Shown: positions 9,807 to 16,985 of the stretch, piece after piece | Position numbering within the stretch: position 1 is the first letter of the stretch | How the letters are laid out: the number at the start of each line of letters is the position of its first letter | Assembly (NCBI GenBank): GCA_903884655.1 | Contig: CAISFO010000018.1 | Location: 1-64,000 of the forward strand | DNA: 64,000 nucleotides | Direction of reading: 5' to 3' | From: an uncultured Holophagaceae bacterium | GTDB taxonomy: Bacteria > Acidobacteriota > Holophagae > Holophagales > Holophagaceae | Notes under the pieces: model-generated | What the model was told of the DNA's origin: nothing | Databases searched by the model: none | What the model saw: the letters and a program-made list of their open reading frames with translations, nothing else | Translations under genes and position numbers: made by a program

Positions 9807-9818
9807 TGTGACGTCACA
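9807..9818. promoter_or_regulatory. Perfect palindrome TGTGACGTCACA, possible operator
   Basis: A 12-bp perfect palindrome lies 16 bases after the pit stop and about 160 bases before the GNAT start. A partial second copy (CACGTCAC, 9827-9834) follows. It resembles a dimeric regulator site. It is not a normal CRP site, because the TGTGA and TCACA halves are only two bases apart. Which protein binds it is unknown. Confidence 0.4.
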
Positions 9819-9977
9819 GTCACCGCCACGTCACTTCCCGCACCGATACTTGCTATCCCTGCTTCGCGGATGCCCGTCACCGCTTGGTTTCACCCATTTT
9901 CCGTGAAGTTGGCACCGCCGCCATGCCGCCGTCATCCCCGTGGCCGACCCTGGATCAGAACCCAGGGAGGCACGACC

Positions 9978-10514
9978 ATGACGATCGAGACCCTCACACC
10001 CCACCCCGAAGGCGCCCGCTACACCGTGCGCTCGCTGTCCAGCTCGGATTACGTCCACCTCCGCCGCCTTGAAGCGGAGATCTGGTCCGGCGACGGGGCC
10101 GGCGAGCTCTGCCCCCACTACCTCCGCCTCTGCACCGAGCTCTACCGCGACTGGTGCTTCCTGGCCCTGGACGGGGACCGCCCAGTGGGCTACGTGCTGA
10201 ATTTCGTGCAGGGCACCACGGTCTACTGCGCCACCCTCGCCGTGCACCCCGAGTACCAGAAGGGCCGGGTGAACTACCTGCTGATCCGCGCCATGGTCTC
10301 CAAGCTCCTCAACGAGAACGTGGAGGAGTGCCGCTTCCTGGTGGAGCCGGACAATAACGATGCCCGCAGCGTCCACAACGCCCTGGGCGCCCGGGTGGTC
10401 GAAGAGGTCAAGGACTTCTACGGCCCCGGCGATACCCGGCTCTGGTCCGCCATCACCAAGGAAGATCTCGAACGCGTCCGCGCCCGCTACACCCGCCTGA
10501 AGCTGGTCTCCTAG
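9978..10514 (+). CDS. GNAT family N-acyltransferase
   Basis: Predicted CoA-dependent acetyl- or acyltransferase; substrate unknown. I start at the ATG preceded by GGGAGG (178 residues); the longer open frame from 9870 has no family similarity in its extra N-terminus. GNAT features are the DGDRPVGYVL strand, motif A at about 88-102 (AVHPEYQKGRVNYLL), where the acyl-CoA loop is degenerate, and motif B (DNNDARSVHNALGA). The next gene begins immediately after its stop, so it is probably co-transcribed with the PlsC-type acyltransferase and the ureohydrolase. A polyamine, an amino acid or a protein could be the acceptor. Confidence 0.8.
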   Translation: MTIETLTPHPEGARYTVRSLSSSDYVHLRRLEAEIWSGDGAGELCPHYLRLCTELYRDWCFLALDGDRPVGYVLNFVQGTTVYCATLAVHPEYQKGRVNYLLIRAMVSKLLNENVEECRFLVEPDNNDARSVHNALGARVVEEVKDFYGPGDTRLWSAITKEDLERVRARYTRLKLVS

Positions 10515-11195
10515 ATGAGCTGGACCGGGGTCCTCTGGCCCACCTTCGCCCTCCTCCCACGCCTGGCTGCGGCTACCGAGCCCCAGCCAGGCGTGCACCG
10601 CTGGGCACGGCGCCTGCTGCCGGCCCTGGGGATAGAGCTGAAGGTCCTGGGGCACCCACGGACGGACGTACCGCTGTGGGTGGCCAACCACCTGAGCTGG
10701 GTGGATCCACTGGTCTTCATGAGCCTCCGGCCGATGGGCACCATATCCAAGGGAGAGGTCTCGGGTTATCCCCTCATCGGCCGATGGGCCACGAAGACGG
10801 GCATCCTCTTCGTGGATCGAGCCGACGCCACCAGCCGGGCTGCCGCCCTGGCCTCCTTCGCCGCCTCCTTGAGGAGCGGCCGGGACATGCTGCTGTTCCC
10901 GGAAGGCACGACCACCCGCGGCGAGGGCCTGGCGCCCTTCTATGAAGGCGGATTGCGCGCCGCCTTTGCCCTGGGGCTGCCTGCCCAGCCCATGCGGATC
11001 TCCAGCCCCACCGGCCACTATCCCTGGACCGGTGAGGAGACCCTCCTGCCCCATCTGCGGCATCTGTTTGGCCAGCGCACCCCCGTGGCCCTGGTCGCCG
11101 AAGAACCCCTTCACCCCGCTGATTTCCATGATGCAGATCAGTGGGTTGCCGCCTTCAAGTCCGCCCTTCTGCCCCGGAGTTCCGATGCCTGCTGA
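10515..11195 (+). CDS. PlsC-type 1-acyl-sn-glycerol-3-phosphate acyltransferase family protein
   Basis: Lysophospholipid acyltransferase-like protein of 226 residues. The catalytic HX4D motif is His59-Asp64 in ANHLSWVDP and the phosphate-binding FPEGTTTRGE is at about 128-137; both are the hallmark blocks of the PlsC/OlsA family. There is no clear signal peptide; hydrophobic helices at the N-terminus may sit on the membrane. The ATG directly abuts the GNAT stop and the end overlaps the ureohydrolase start by 11 bases. It may be the general PlsC, or an O-acyltransferase for an amino-lipid; the context with a GNAT and a ureohydrolase keeps the second option open. Confidence 0.82.
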   Translation: MSWTGVLWPTFALLPRLAAATEPQPGVHRWARRLLPALGIELKVLGHPRTDVPLWVANHLSWVDPLVFMSLRPMGTISKGEVSGYPLIGRWATKTGILFVDRADATSRAAALASFAASLRSGRDMLLFPEGTTTRGEGLAPFYEGGLRAAFALGLPAQPMRISSPTGHYPWTGEETLLPHLRHLFGQRTPVALVAEEPLHPADFHDADQWVAAFKSALLPRSSDAC

Positions 11196-12123
11196 TGTCC
11201 TCCTGCGAGGTCTGCGCACCGGCCTTACACCCTTCCTGGGCCTGCCCCTCTGCATCGACCCCCGCCCCGCCGCCGGCGTGGTCCTGGGCGTGCCCTGCGA
11301 TGCGGGCGTCATCAACCGGCCGGGTGCGCGGCTGGGCCCCTGGGCCCTGCGGGCGGCGTCCATGGGCCTCGGCACCCATCCCATGCCGGAACGGCTCCGG
11401 GAGGGTGCTCCCGTCCTGGGGCCCGCCGCCGCCCATGGCTGGCTCGATGGCGGCAACATCCCCACCTTGCCCTTCTCTCTGGCCGGGGCCCTGGACACCG
11501 TGCAGGCCACCGTGGGCGCCTGGGCCATGAACGGCTGCCGCACTTTCATGCTCGGCGGAGACCACTCCATGACCCTGGGCGCCCTGCGGGCCCTGGCCCA
11601 CCAGCATGGCCCGCTTGGCCTCCTGCACGTGGATGCCCACCCGGATGCCGCCGATGGCGCGGCCTGGGGCACGGACATCCACCATGGCACCTGGCTGCGC
11701 CAGGCCATCGAAGAGAACCTGGTGGATCCGGAACGCGTGATGCAGGCTGGCCTCCGGGCGCCCCGCTTCGATGAGGATGAGCTGACCTACCTGCAGGCAG
11801 CAGGCGTGCGGATGTGGACCCCGGCGGATCTGCGCGATCCCCTGCTGGCCCTGGCCCTGAAGAAGGATCTGGCTGCTGTGGGCCGGGGACCGGCCTACCT
11901 GAGCCTGGATCTGGACGCCCTCGATCCCATCCTGGTACCCGCCGTGGCCGAGCCGGTACCCGGGGGTCTGAGCATGGCCGAGACCCTGCACCTCATCCAT
12001 GCCGCGCGGCAGTGGCCGGAGCCCTGGGTGGGCGCCGACCTCATGGAACTCGCACCCCCTCTGGAAGGGGCTGAAGCTAGCGCCCGCGTCGCCGTCCACC
12101 TCGCCCTCCACATGCTTGCCTGA
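11185..12123 (+). CDS. Ureohydrolase (agmatinase/arginase family)
   Basis: Manganese-dependent hydrolase that removes urea from a guanidino compound. The ATG at 11185 has CGGAG upstream and begins inside the end of the PlsC gene; 312 residues. Metal ligands are seen in GGDHS (His127), HVDAHPDA (Asp150, His152, Asp154) and SLDLDALDP. The segment HHGTWLRQAIEENLVDPER is closer to agmatinases (HGTxxRxAxEEGL) than to arginases, so agmatine to putrescine is the likeliest reaction; guanidinobutyrate or arginine are possible. Part of the GNAT-PlsC-ureohydrolase set. Confidence 0.83.
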   Translation: MPADVLLRGLRTGLTPFLGLPLCIDPRPAAGVVLGVPCDAGVINRPGARLGPWALRAASMGLGTHPMPERLREGAPVLGPAAAHGWLDGGNIPTLPFSLAGALDTVQATVGAWAMNGCRTFMLGGDHSMTLGALRALAHQHGPLGLLHVDAHPDAADGAAWGTDIHHGTWLRQAIEENLVDPERVMQAGLRAPRFDEDELTYLQAAGVRMWTPADLRDPLLALALKKDLAAVGRGPAYLSLDLDALDPILVPAVAEPVPGGLSMAETLHLIHAARQWPEPWVGADLMELAPPLEGAEASARVAVHLALHMLA

Positions 12124-12132
12124 GAGGTTCCC

Positions 12133-12639
12133 ATGACCCCCGCCAGCTCACCTCTTGAAGCGTTTGGACGGTACATCGGCCCCCTCACCTGGGACGACCT
12201 GGTCGCGGGCTACGATTTCGGCTTCCTTACCTCGCTGGAAGTGCAGATCACGGCCACCGGGGACGGCCCCGCCGTCCAGCGGCTGCGGGCCCTGGAGGGT
12301 TCCGCCCTGCGGACCTTCGAGGCCCACCTCTGGGCCGCCTGCACCGAGGCGGTGGGCAAGACACCTCGGCCCGGCAGTGTGCGCTGGTCCCAGGCTCAGG
12401 ACCGCTGGCGGGACGCCCTGCTGAAGGAAGCCCTGGCCACCGAGACCACGACCGCCCAGCTGGCCCGCTGCGTGGAACGATTATACGAACAGGTGGGCTG
12501 CCCCGAGGACATGCTGGGAATGTTGCAGCCCTCCCAGGCCTGGTCGGGCACGCCCGCCACCGTGGATCCGGTTGCGGTGGAACGGTTCCTGAACCGCTCC
12601 CGCCGGAACGAACCCAAGCGTTACGGGGCCGCTTCCTGA
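12133..12639 (+). CDS. Hypothetical protein, 168 residues
   Basis: I do not recognise this protein. It has 168 residues, no signal peptide or membrane segment, and looks mostly helical and acidic to neutral. GAGAGG lies upstream of the ATG, which is nine bases after the ureohydrolase stop, so it belongs to the same operon. Codon use is like its neighbours. Visible sequence features are an aromatic N-terminus (TWDDLVAGYDFGFLTSLE) and a basic C-terminal tail (SRRNEPKR). Confidence 0.7.
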   Translation: MTPASSPLEAFGRYIGPLTWDDLVAGYDFGFLTSLEVQITATGDGPAVQRLRALEGSALRTFEAHLWAACTEAVGKTPRPGSVRWSQAQDRWRDALLKEALATETTTAQLARCVERLYEQVGCPEDMLGMLQPSQAWSGTPATVDPVAVERFLNRSRRNEPKRYGAAS

Positions 12640-12731
12640 GGCAGACCACCATAAGCCCGCTCCTACCCTTGCAACCTGGTCCTGACCCGGAAATGGCCTG
12701 CCTTCCGGAAGCATCGCCTGCAGGGGGTTCC

Positions 12732-13214
12732 GTGAAGCATCAGAAGGCCATCGCGCTTGTCGCCCACGACAACCGCAAGCGGGACCTCATCGAGTGGGTC
12801 TCCTGGAATCACGCCATTCTGGCGGAGCACAAGCTGATCTGCACCGGTACCACCGGCCGGATGGTGGAGGAAGCGCTCGCCAGCAAGGCGGAGGAAGCCG
12901 AGGATACGCCGCCGACGCCCCCCATCCGGAAGTTGAAGTCCGGTCCCCTGGGGGGCGACCAGCAGCTTGGCGCCCTGATCGCGGAGGGCCAGATCGATGT
13001 GGTGATCTTCTTCTGGGATCCCATGCAGCCCCATCCCCACGATGTGGATGTGAAGGCGCTCCTGCGCATCGCCGTGGTCTACAACATCCCCATTGCGTGC
13101 ACCCGGAGCACTGCGGATTTCCTCATCTCATCGCCGTTGATGACCCTTCCCTACGAACCTGCACCGACTGATTACACCGCCTACACCGGACGAAAGGTGG
13201 AAGGAGAACAGTAG
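12732..13214 (+). CDS. mgsA: Methylglyoxal synthase
   Basis: Converts dihydroxyacetone phosphate to methylglyoxal and inorganic phosphate, bypassing lower glycolysis; in Escherichia coli it is inhibited by phosphate and therefore active when phosphate is scarce. The GTG at 12732 follows a G-rich ribosome site and gives 160 residues (E. coli 152); the frame is open to 12669 but that part is not conserved. Family text includes ALVAHDNRK, ICTGTTGRM, SGPLGGDQQLGALI and VIFFWDPMQPHPHDVDVKAL. A short insertion (EEAEDTPPTPPIRK) lies before the substrate loop. It ends four bases from the convergent hemolysin III gene. Confidence 0.95.
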   Translation: MKHQKAIALVAHDNRKRDLIEWVSWNHAILAEHKLICTGTTGRMVEEALASKAEEAEDTPPTPPIRKLKSGPLGGDQQLGALIAEGQIDVVIFFWDPMQPHPHDVDVKALLRIAVVYNIPIACTRSTADFLISSPLMTLPYEPAPTDYTAYTGRKVEGEQ

Positions 13215-13218
13215 AACC

Positions 13219-13833
13219 TCAGGCCACAAATCTCAGCACAGTCACATAATGGCTGGCCGTGCCCCCCAGCACGAAGAGATGCCAGATGCCGTGAGCATGG
13301 GGCAGACGGCGGTCCAGGGCATAGAAGCCGACGCCGATGGTGTAGAACAGACAGCCGCCCAGGAGCCACACCCAACCCTGGCCGTGCAGGCCTTGGACGA
13401 GGGGAACTCCCGTGGCGAGGCCGCTCCACCCCATCAGCACGTAGAGAGGCACCGAAGGTACCGAGGCTCGACTCCACCACAATTCTTTGCTGATTCCAGT
13501 GGCAGCCAGGGACCAGACGAAGGCCAAGAGGCCCCAGCCCCGCGGGCCCCGCAGAGTAACCAGCGCGAAGGGCGTGTAGGTGCCGGCGATCAGCAGGTAG
13601 ATGGCGCAGTGGTCAGCCTTCGCCCAGCGCTCCCTGGGCGAGCCCTGACTGCTGTGGTACAGGGTGGACGCGCCATAGAGCAGGACCATCGACAGGCCGA
13701 AGATGCTGAAGCTGATGATCTGCCGGGGGTCGCCACCCCGGGCCGCATGGGTGATGAGAACCGCTGATCCCACCACCGCCAGAGCCAGACCCAGCAGGTG
13801 GGTGAGGGTGTTCAATCGCTCTCCAGGATTCAT
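13219..13833 (-). CDS. Hemolysin III / PAQR family membrane protein
   Basis: Seven-helix membrane protein of the hemolysin III (YqfA, PAQR-like) family, 204 residues. Metal-binding family residues are present: STLYHSSQ, the Asp-His of KADHCAIYLLIAGTYTPF and the C-terminal HGIWHLFVLGG. In bacteria these proteins are linked to membrane energy or lipid state and, in spite of the name, haemolysis is rarely shown. The gene stands alone between a convergent mgsA and a divergent unknown gene. Confidence 0.9.
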   Translation of the reverse strand: MNPGERLNTLTHLLGLALAVVGSAVLITHAARGGDPRQIISFSIFGLSMVLLYGASTLYHSSQGSPRERWAKADHCAIYLLIAGTYTPFALVTLRGPRGWGLLAFVWSLAATGISKELWWSRASVPSVPLYVLMGWSGLATGVPLVQGLHGQGWVWLLGGCLFYTIGVGFYALDRRLPHAHGIWHLFVLGGTASHYVTVLRFVA

Positions 13834-14084
13834 AGCCCCCCCGCATCAGGTGTAACCTCCCAACCCCTGACCTGCCATGAATTCGGTGGAACATCCCCGC
13901 CCATCCCAACCTGGCCATTGGGGTCCTTCAATCACTCCGACCTTTGTTGGTGTTTCTGGGCACCTCGACCTTCAAACGGGATAAACGCATCATGTTTCCG
14001 GCTATGCTTGATTCGAAGTCGAGAGGGCTGGCCTTCTCGAAACACTGCCGTTGCCCACACGATTTCCAAGGCTGAGGTAGCCGA

Positions 14085-14495
14085 ATGCAACAAGCGCTCG
14101 ACGCACGGGTCTTGAGCAGCAGCTTTGATGGGTTCCTGACGGAGATGGAGCAGTGCGTATCCCATGCCGGCCAGCTCCTGCTGTTCACCGGGGAGCGACT
14201 CCGCCTGGAAGTCATGCTCCTGCGGCACGAGAAGAATCCTCAAGTCATCTGGGGGCTCAGACGCCATGAGGATTGGGCCTTCAAGGCCACCCTCCTCCGC
14301 TTCGCACGCAGCAATCAGGCGGTCCATCTCCTCCTGGTGACCGAGGGGGCGGGTGCCCATGAAATCCGGGGATGGGTGGTCAGCCGGACCATGAACGATT
14401 TCTGGGCCTCAGCCCTGACCCCCGAACAGGCTCTGCAGCTCTGGGAGCGATGCGCTGCCTCCTCGGTCACGCTCGAGCCTGCCGGCTACGTTTAG
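14085..14495 (+). CDS. Hypothetical protein, 136 residues
   Basis: Unrecognised 136-residue soluble protein. GAGG lies nine to twelve bases before the ATG. It has alternating beta and helical character with several Trp and Arg residues (VIWGLRRHEDWAFKATLL, HEIRGWVVSRTMND). There are no signal peptide or membrane segments. The preceding 250 bases are noncoding and should hold its promoter; I see no close match to consensus boxes. Probably monocistronic. Confidence 0.6.
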   Translation: MQQALDARVLSSSFDGFLTEMEQCVSHAGQLLLFTGERLRLEVMLLRHEKNPQVIWGLRRHEDWAFKATLLRFARSNQAVHLLLVTEGAGAHEIRGWVVSRTMNDFWASALTPEQALQLWERCAASSVTLEPAGYV

Positions 14496-14653
14496 CCGGG
14501 TCCAGCGGCCACAGAAGTCGTCCCCTCCTCGTGCATCCCGACTGGGGTCTCCTCAGTCATTCCCGGACGGTGACCGCAGTGCGGGCGGAAATGTTTACAG
14601 GAAATCGACGGGCTGCGGCTGGTCCCGTCATGTCCTGATTCCATCCTGTCCGA

Positions 14654-14836
14654 ATGCGATCCCTGACCCCCCTTCCGCTGGACGAGGCCAAAGCCTCGGT
14701 CCTGGCCTGGGCCAAAGACAAAGGCATTCCCGCCAGGGTGGAGCGAGGATGGATCATCTTGGACATGGCGGGTCGGGAACCGGACCCCGTCCTGGAATTG
14801 TTGACGGAGGCCCTGAACCGCAGCGTCCAGAACTAG
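14654..14836 (+). CDS. Small hypothetical protein, 60 residues
   Basis: Short open frame with coding-like composition: an amphipathic helix (LDEAKASVLAWAKDKG), a two-strand segment (ARVERGWIILDMAG) and a final helix. No convincing ribosome site is visible before the ATG, and there is no family I recognise. It lies between another unknown gene and a convergent small membrane protein. It could be a real small protein or chance; I lean slightly to real because the helix and strand pattern is regular. Confidence 0.4.
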   Translation: MRSLTPLPLDEAKASVLAWAKDKGIPARVERGWIILDMAGREPDPVLELLTEALNRSVQN

Positions 14837-14857
14837 GGTCTGCGTTCAGCTCAAATC

Positions 14858-15064
14858 CTAGGACGCCGTCGCCCTGGGGGCTTGCCACTTCCCGGAGAGA
14901 CGGGTCCAGAGGAGGGCCACGAATTCGACCGCCCCCCAGAGCAGGGCGCCTCCGAGAGCCGCCGCCGAAATGACCGAGGTTCGCGCGGAAGTGGGTCGCA
15001 TGGCACATGCTCCGGTGATGGCTGAAACCAGGATCAAGATAAGCCCCGGCCACACCAGGAACAT
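14858..15064 (-). CDS. Small two-helix membrane protein
   Basis: A 68-residue hydrophobic protein starting at the minus-strand ATG at 15064, which has AGGGG six bases upstream; the open frame extends to 15112 but without a better site. Two membrane helices are visible, MFLVWPGLILILVSAITGA and an alanine/glycine-rich second segment (ISAAALGGALLWGAVEFVALL split by small residues). It ends in a basic tail. Function unknown. It is divergent from the M14 peptidase gene, whose ATG is 65 bases away. Confidence 0.55.
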   Translation of the reverse strand: MFLVWPGLILILVSAITGACAMRPTSARTSVISAAALGGALLWGAVEFVALLWTRLSGKWQAPRATAS

Positions 15065-15129
15065 GCCGCCCCTGTGACGAAGCTGTAAACAGTGGGGAAC
15101 CGCCTTTCGCACCCTGCATAATCGGGATC

Positions 15130-16161
15130 ATGCAGCCGCTGTCCCACCTCAACGAACTGGCCAGGATCATCGACAGGGGCGGTGAGCACTTCGAAACGCA
15201 GACCCTCTGCGAGGTGGTCTGCATGGGCCAGCGCATGCCTGTCCAGGCGATCTCCATGGGCAACCCGGACCTCCAGGTGCCCGCGGTGGGGTTCTTCGGC
15301 GGGGTCCACGGGCTGGAGCGGATCGGCGCCGAGGTGGTCATGGCCTACCTGCAGAACCTGGCCACGCGCCTGCAGTGGGACGACACGCTGCACCGGCAGC
15401 TGGAATCGGTGCGGCTCGTGTTCATGCCCCTGGTGAATCCGGGCGGAATCTGGCGGGGGACCCGCGCCAACCCCAACGGCGTGGACCTGATGCGCAACTC
15501 GCCGGTGGAATCCAGGGAGCATGTGCCCTGGTTGATCGGAGGCCAGCGCCACAGTCCCCAGTTGCCCTGGTACAGAGGCCAGGCAGCCCAGCCCATGGAA
15601 GCGGAAAACCAGGCGGTGTGCGAGGTCATTGCCCGCGAATTCCTGCCCCGCCGGTTCAGCCTTTCCATCGACTGCCACTCGGGCTTCGGCGTCAACGACC
15701 GCATCTGGTTCCCCTTCGCCCACACTCGCGCCCCCATCGGCCACCTCGTCGAGCTGCATGCCCTCAAGAACCTCTTCCAGGAAACCCTCTGCAACTACCG
15801 GTACATCTTCGAGCCCCAGAGCAGCCAGTACCTGGCCCACGGGGACCTCTGGGACCACCTGTATCTGCGCTCCCAGGAGCGGCCGGAGAATGTCTTTCTG
15901 CCCATGACGCTGGAGATGGGCTCGTGGACCTGGGTGAAGAAGAATCCCAGGCAGTTCTTCTCGCTGCTGGGCATCTTCAACCCCTTGATCGAGCATCGCC
16001 AGCAGCGCGTGCTGCGGCGGCACCTGCCCCTCCTGGAATTCTTCGTGCGCGCGGCCTGCAGTTTCCAGCGATGGCTGCCCCTGGGCGAAGCGCGCGAGCA
16101 GCACCGCCTGCAGGCGCTGGAGCATTGGTACCCCGACCTCCGGGGCGGCGGCCACCCATGA
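15130..16161 (+). CDS. M14 family zinc carboxypeptidase
   Basis: Predicted zinc peptidase or amidohydrolase of the M14 fold, 343 residues, cytoplasmic (no signal peptide). Metal ligands are His60 and Glu63 in GGVHGLERIG and a third His in SIDCHSGFG; the catalytic Glu is likely in TLEMGSW. The segment VNPGGIWRGTRANPNGVDLMRN is typical of the M14 substrate pocket, with Asn-Arg positions. A CATAAT hexamer ends seven bases before the ATG and no strong ribosome site is seen, so the mRNA may be almost leaderless (inference). It overlaps the next hydrolase gene by four bases. Confidence 0.85.
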   Translation: MQPLSHLNELARIIDRGGEHFETQTLCEVVCMGQRMPVQAISMGNPDLQVPAVGFFGGVHGLERIGAEVVMAYLQNLATRLQWDDTLHRQLESVRLVFMPLVNPGGIWRGTRANPNGVDLMRNSPVESREHVPWLIGGQRHSPQLPWYRGQAAQPMEAENQAVCEVIAREFLPRRFSLSIDCHSGFGVNDRIWFPFAHTRAPIGHLVELHALKNLFQETLCNYRYIFEPQSSQYLAHGDLWDHLYLRSQERPENVFLPMTLEMGSWTWVKKNPRQFFSLLGIFNPLIEHRQQRVLRRHLPLLEFFVRAACSFQRWLPLGEAREQHRLQALEHWYPDLRGGGHP

Positions 16162-16898
16162 CGACCTGGATCCTGCTGCGGGGCCTCACCCGTGAGACAC
16201 GCCACTGGCACGCCTTCCCCCAGCTGCTGGGACAGGATCGGCCTGACGTACAAGTGCTCCCCCTGGAGCTGCCGGGCAATGGCGCACTCAACGGCCTCGC
16301 CAGCCCCACGAGCATCCAAGGCATGGCCACCCATTGCCGCCAGGAAATGATGAGACTGGGCCTGCCACCTCCCTACCGCCTGTTGGCGATGTCCATGGGC
16401 GCCATGGTGGCCACGGCCTGGGCGGCTGACCATCCGGATGAAGTGGAAGCCTGTGTGCTGATCAACACGAGTTTCGGGGCCTTCAGTCCGCTCCACCGCC
16501 GCTTCCGCCCGCGGGCCTGGAGGGTGCTTTTCCAATACCTGTTTACTCAATCCATGGAACTGCGGGAGAGCCTCATCTTCGACCTCACCAGCCGGTGCGT
16601 GGCTCCTCGCCCCACCGTCATTTCGGAGTGGACCGCCATCCGCACATCCCGGCCCGTGAGCACCTGGAACGCCCTCCGGCAGCTGGTCGCGGCGGCCCGG
16701 TACCGGGCCCCGGAACAGTCGCCCGTCCCGACCCTGGTCCTGGCCAGCGCCGGGGATCGGCTCGTGCATCCTGGCTGCTCGATGGAGATTGCCCGCCGAT
16801 GGCAGTGCGCCTGCCGGGTTCACCCGACCGCAGGCCATGACCTGCCGCTGGATGATGGGCCCTGGGTGGTCGAGCAGGTGGCCGAATGGCTGGCCTGA
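16158..16898 (+). CDS. Alpha/beta hydrolase
   Basis: Soluble 246-residue alpha/beta hydrolase starting at the ATGA overlap with the peptidase gene. The nucleophile elbow is Ser79 in AMSMGA (first Gly replaced by Ala). The oxyanion segment is LLRGLTRETRHWHAF, the acid is likely Asp in SAGDRLVHP and the base is His in TAGHDLPLDD. The substrate is unknown. Coupling to an M14 peptidase hints at a joint role in trimming or salvage of an acylated or esterified peptide, which is inference only. Confidence 0.83.
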   Translation: MTTWILLRGLTRETRHWHAFPQLLGQDRPDVQVLPLELPGNGALNGLASPTSIQGMATHCRQEMMRLGLPPPYRLLAMSMGAMVATAWAADHPDEVEACVLINTSFGAFSPLHRRFRPRAWRVLFQYLFTQSMELRESLIFDLTSRCVAPRPTVISEWTAIRTSRPVSTWNALRQLVAAARYRAPEQSPVPTLVLASAGDRLVHPGCSMEIARRWQCACRVHPTAGHDLPLDDGPWVVEQVAEWLA

Positions 16899-16985
16899 AC
16901 CGGATCCGCAACGCCCGGTGCAATCGTTACCGAATGGTTACAGCGTGGCCCTCATTCATGACCGGGCCATGCCGAAACTGGTACC

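Noticed and set aside
9807..9818. CRP/FNR site
   Set aside because: The half-sites are TGTGA and TCACA but separated by two bases rather than six; kept only as an unassigned palindrome.
13798..14215. Small frames on both strands between hemolysin III and the 136-residue gene
   Set aside because: Cys/Trp/Ser-rich text without pattern and overlapping each other on opposite strands.
15375..16157. Upstream extension of the alpha/beta hydrolase frame inside the M14 gene
   Set aside because: The extension is an out-of-frame Pro/Arg/Gly-rich reading of the peptidase gene; the ATGA overlap start fits the family length.
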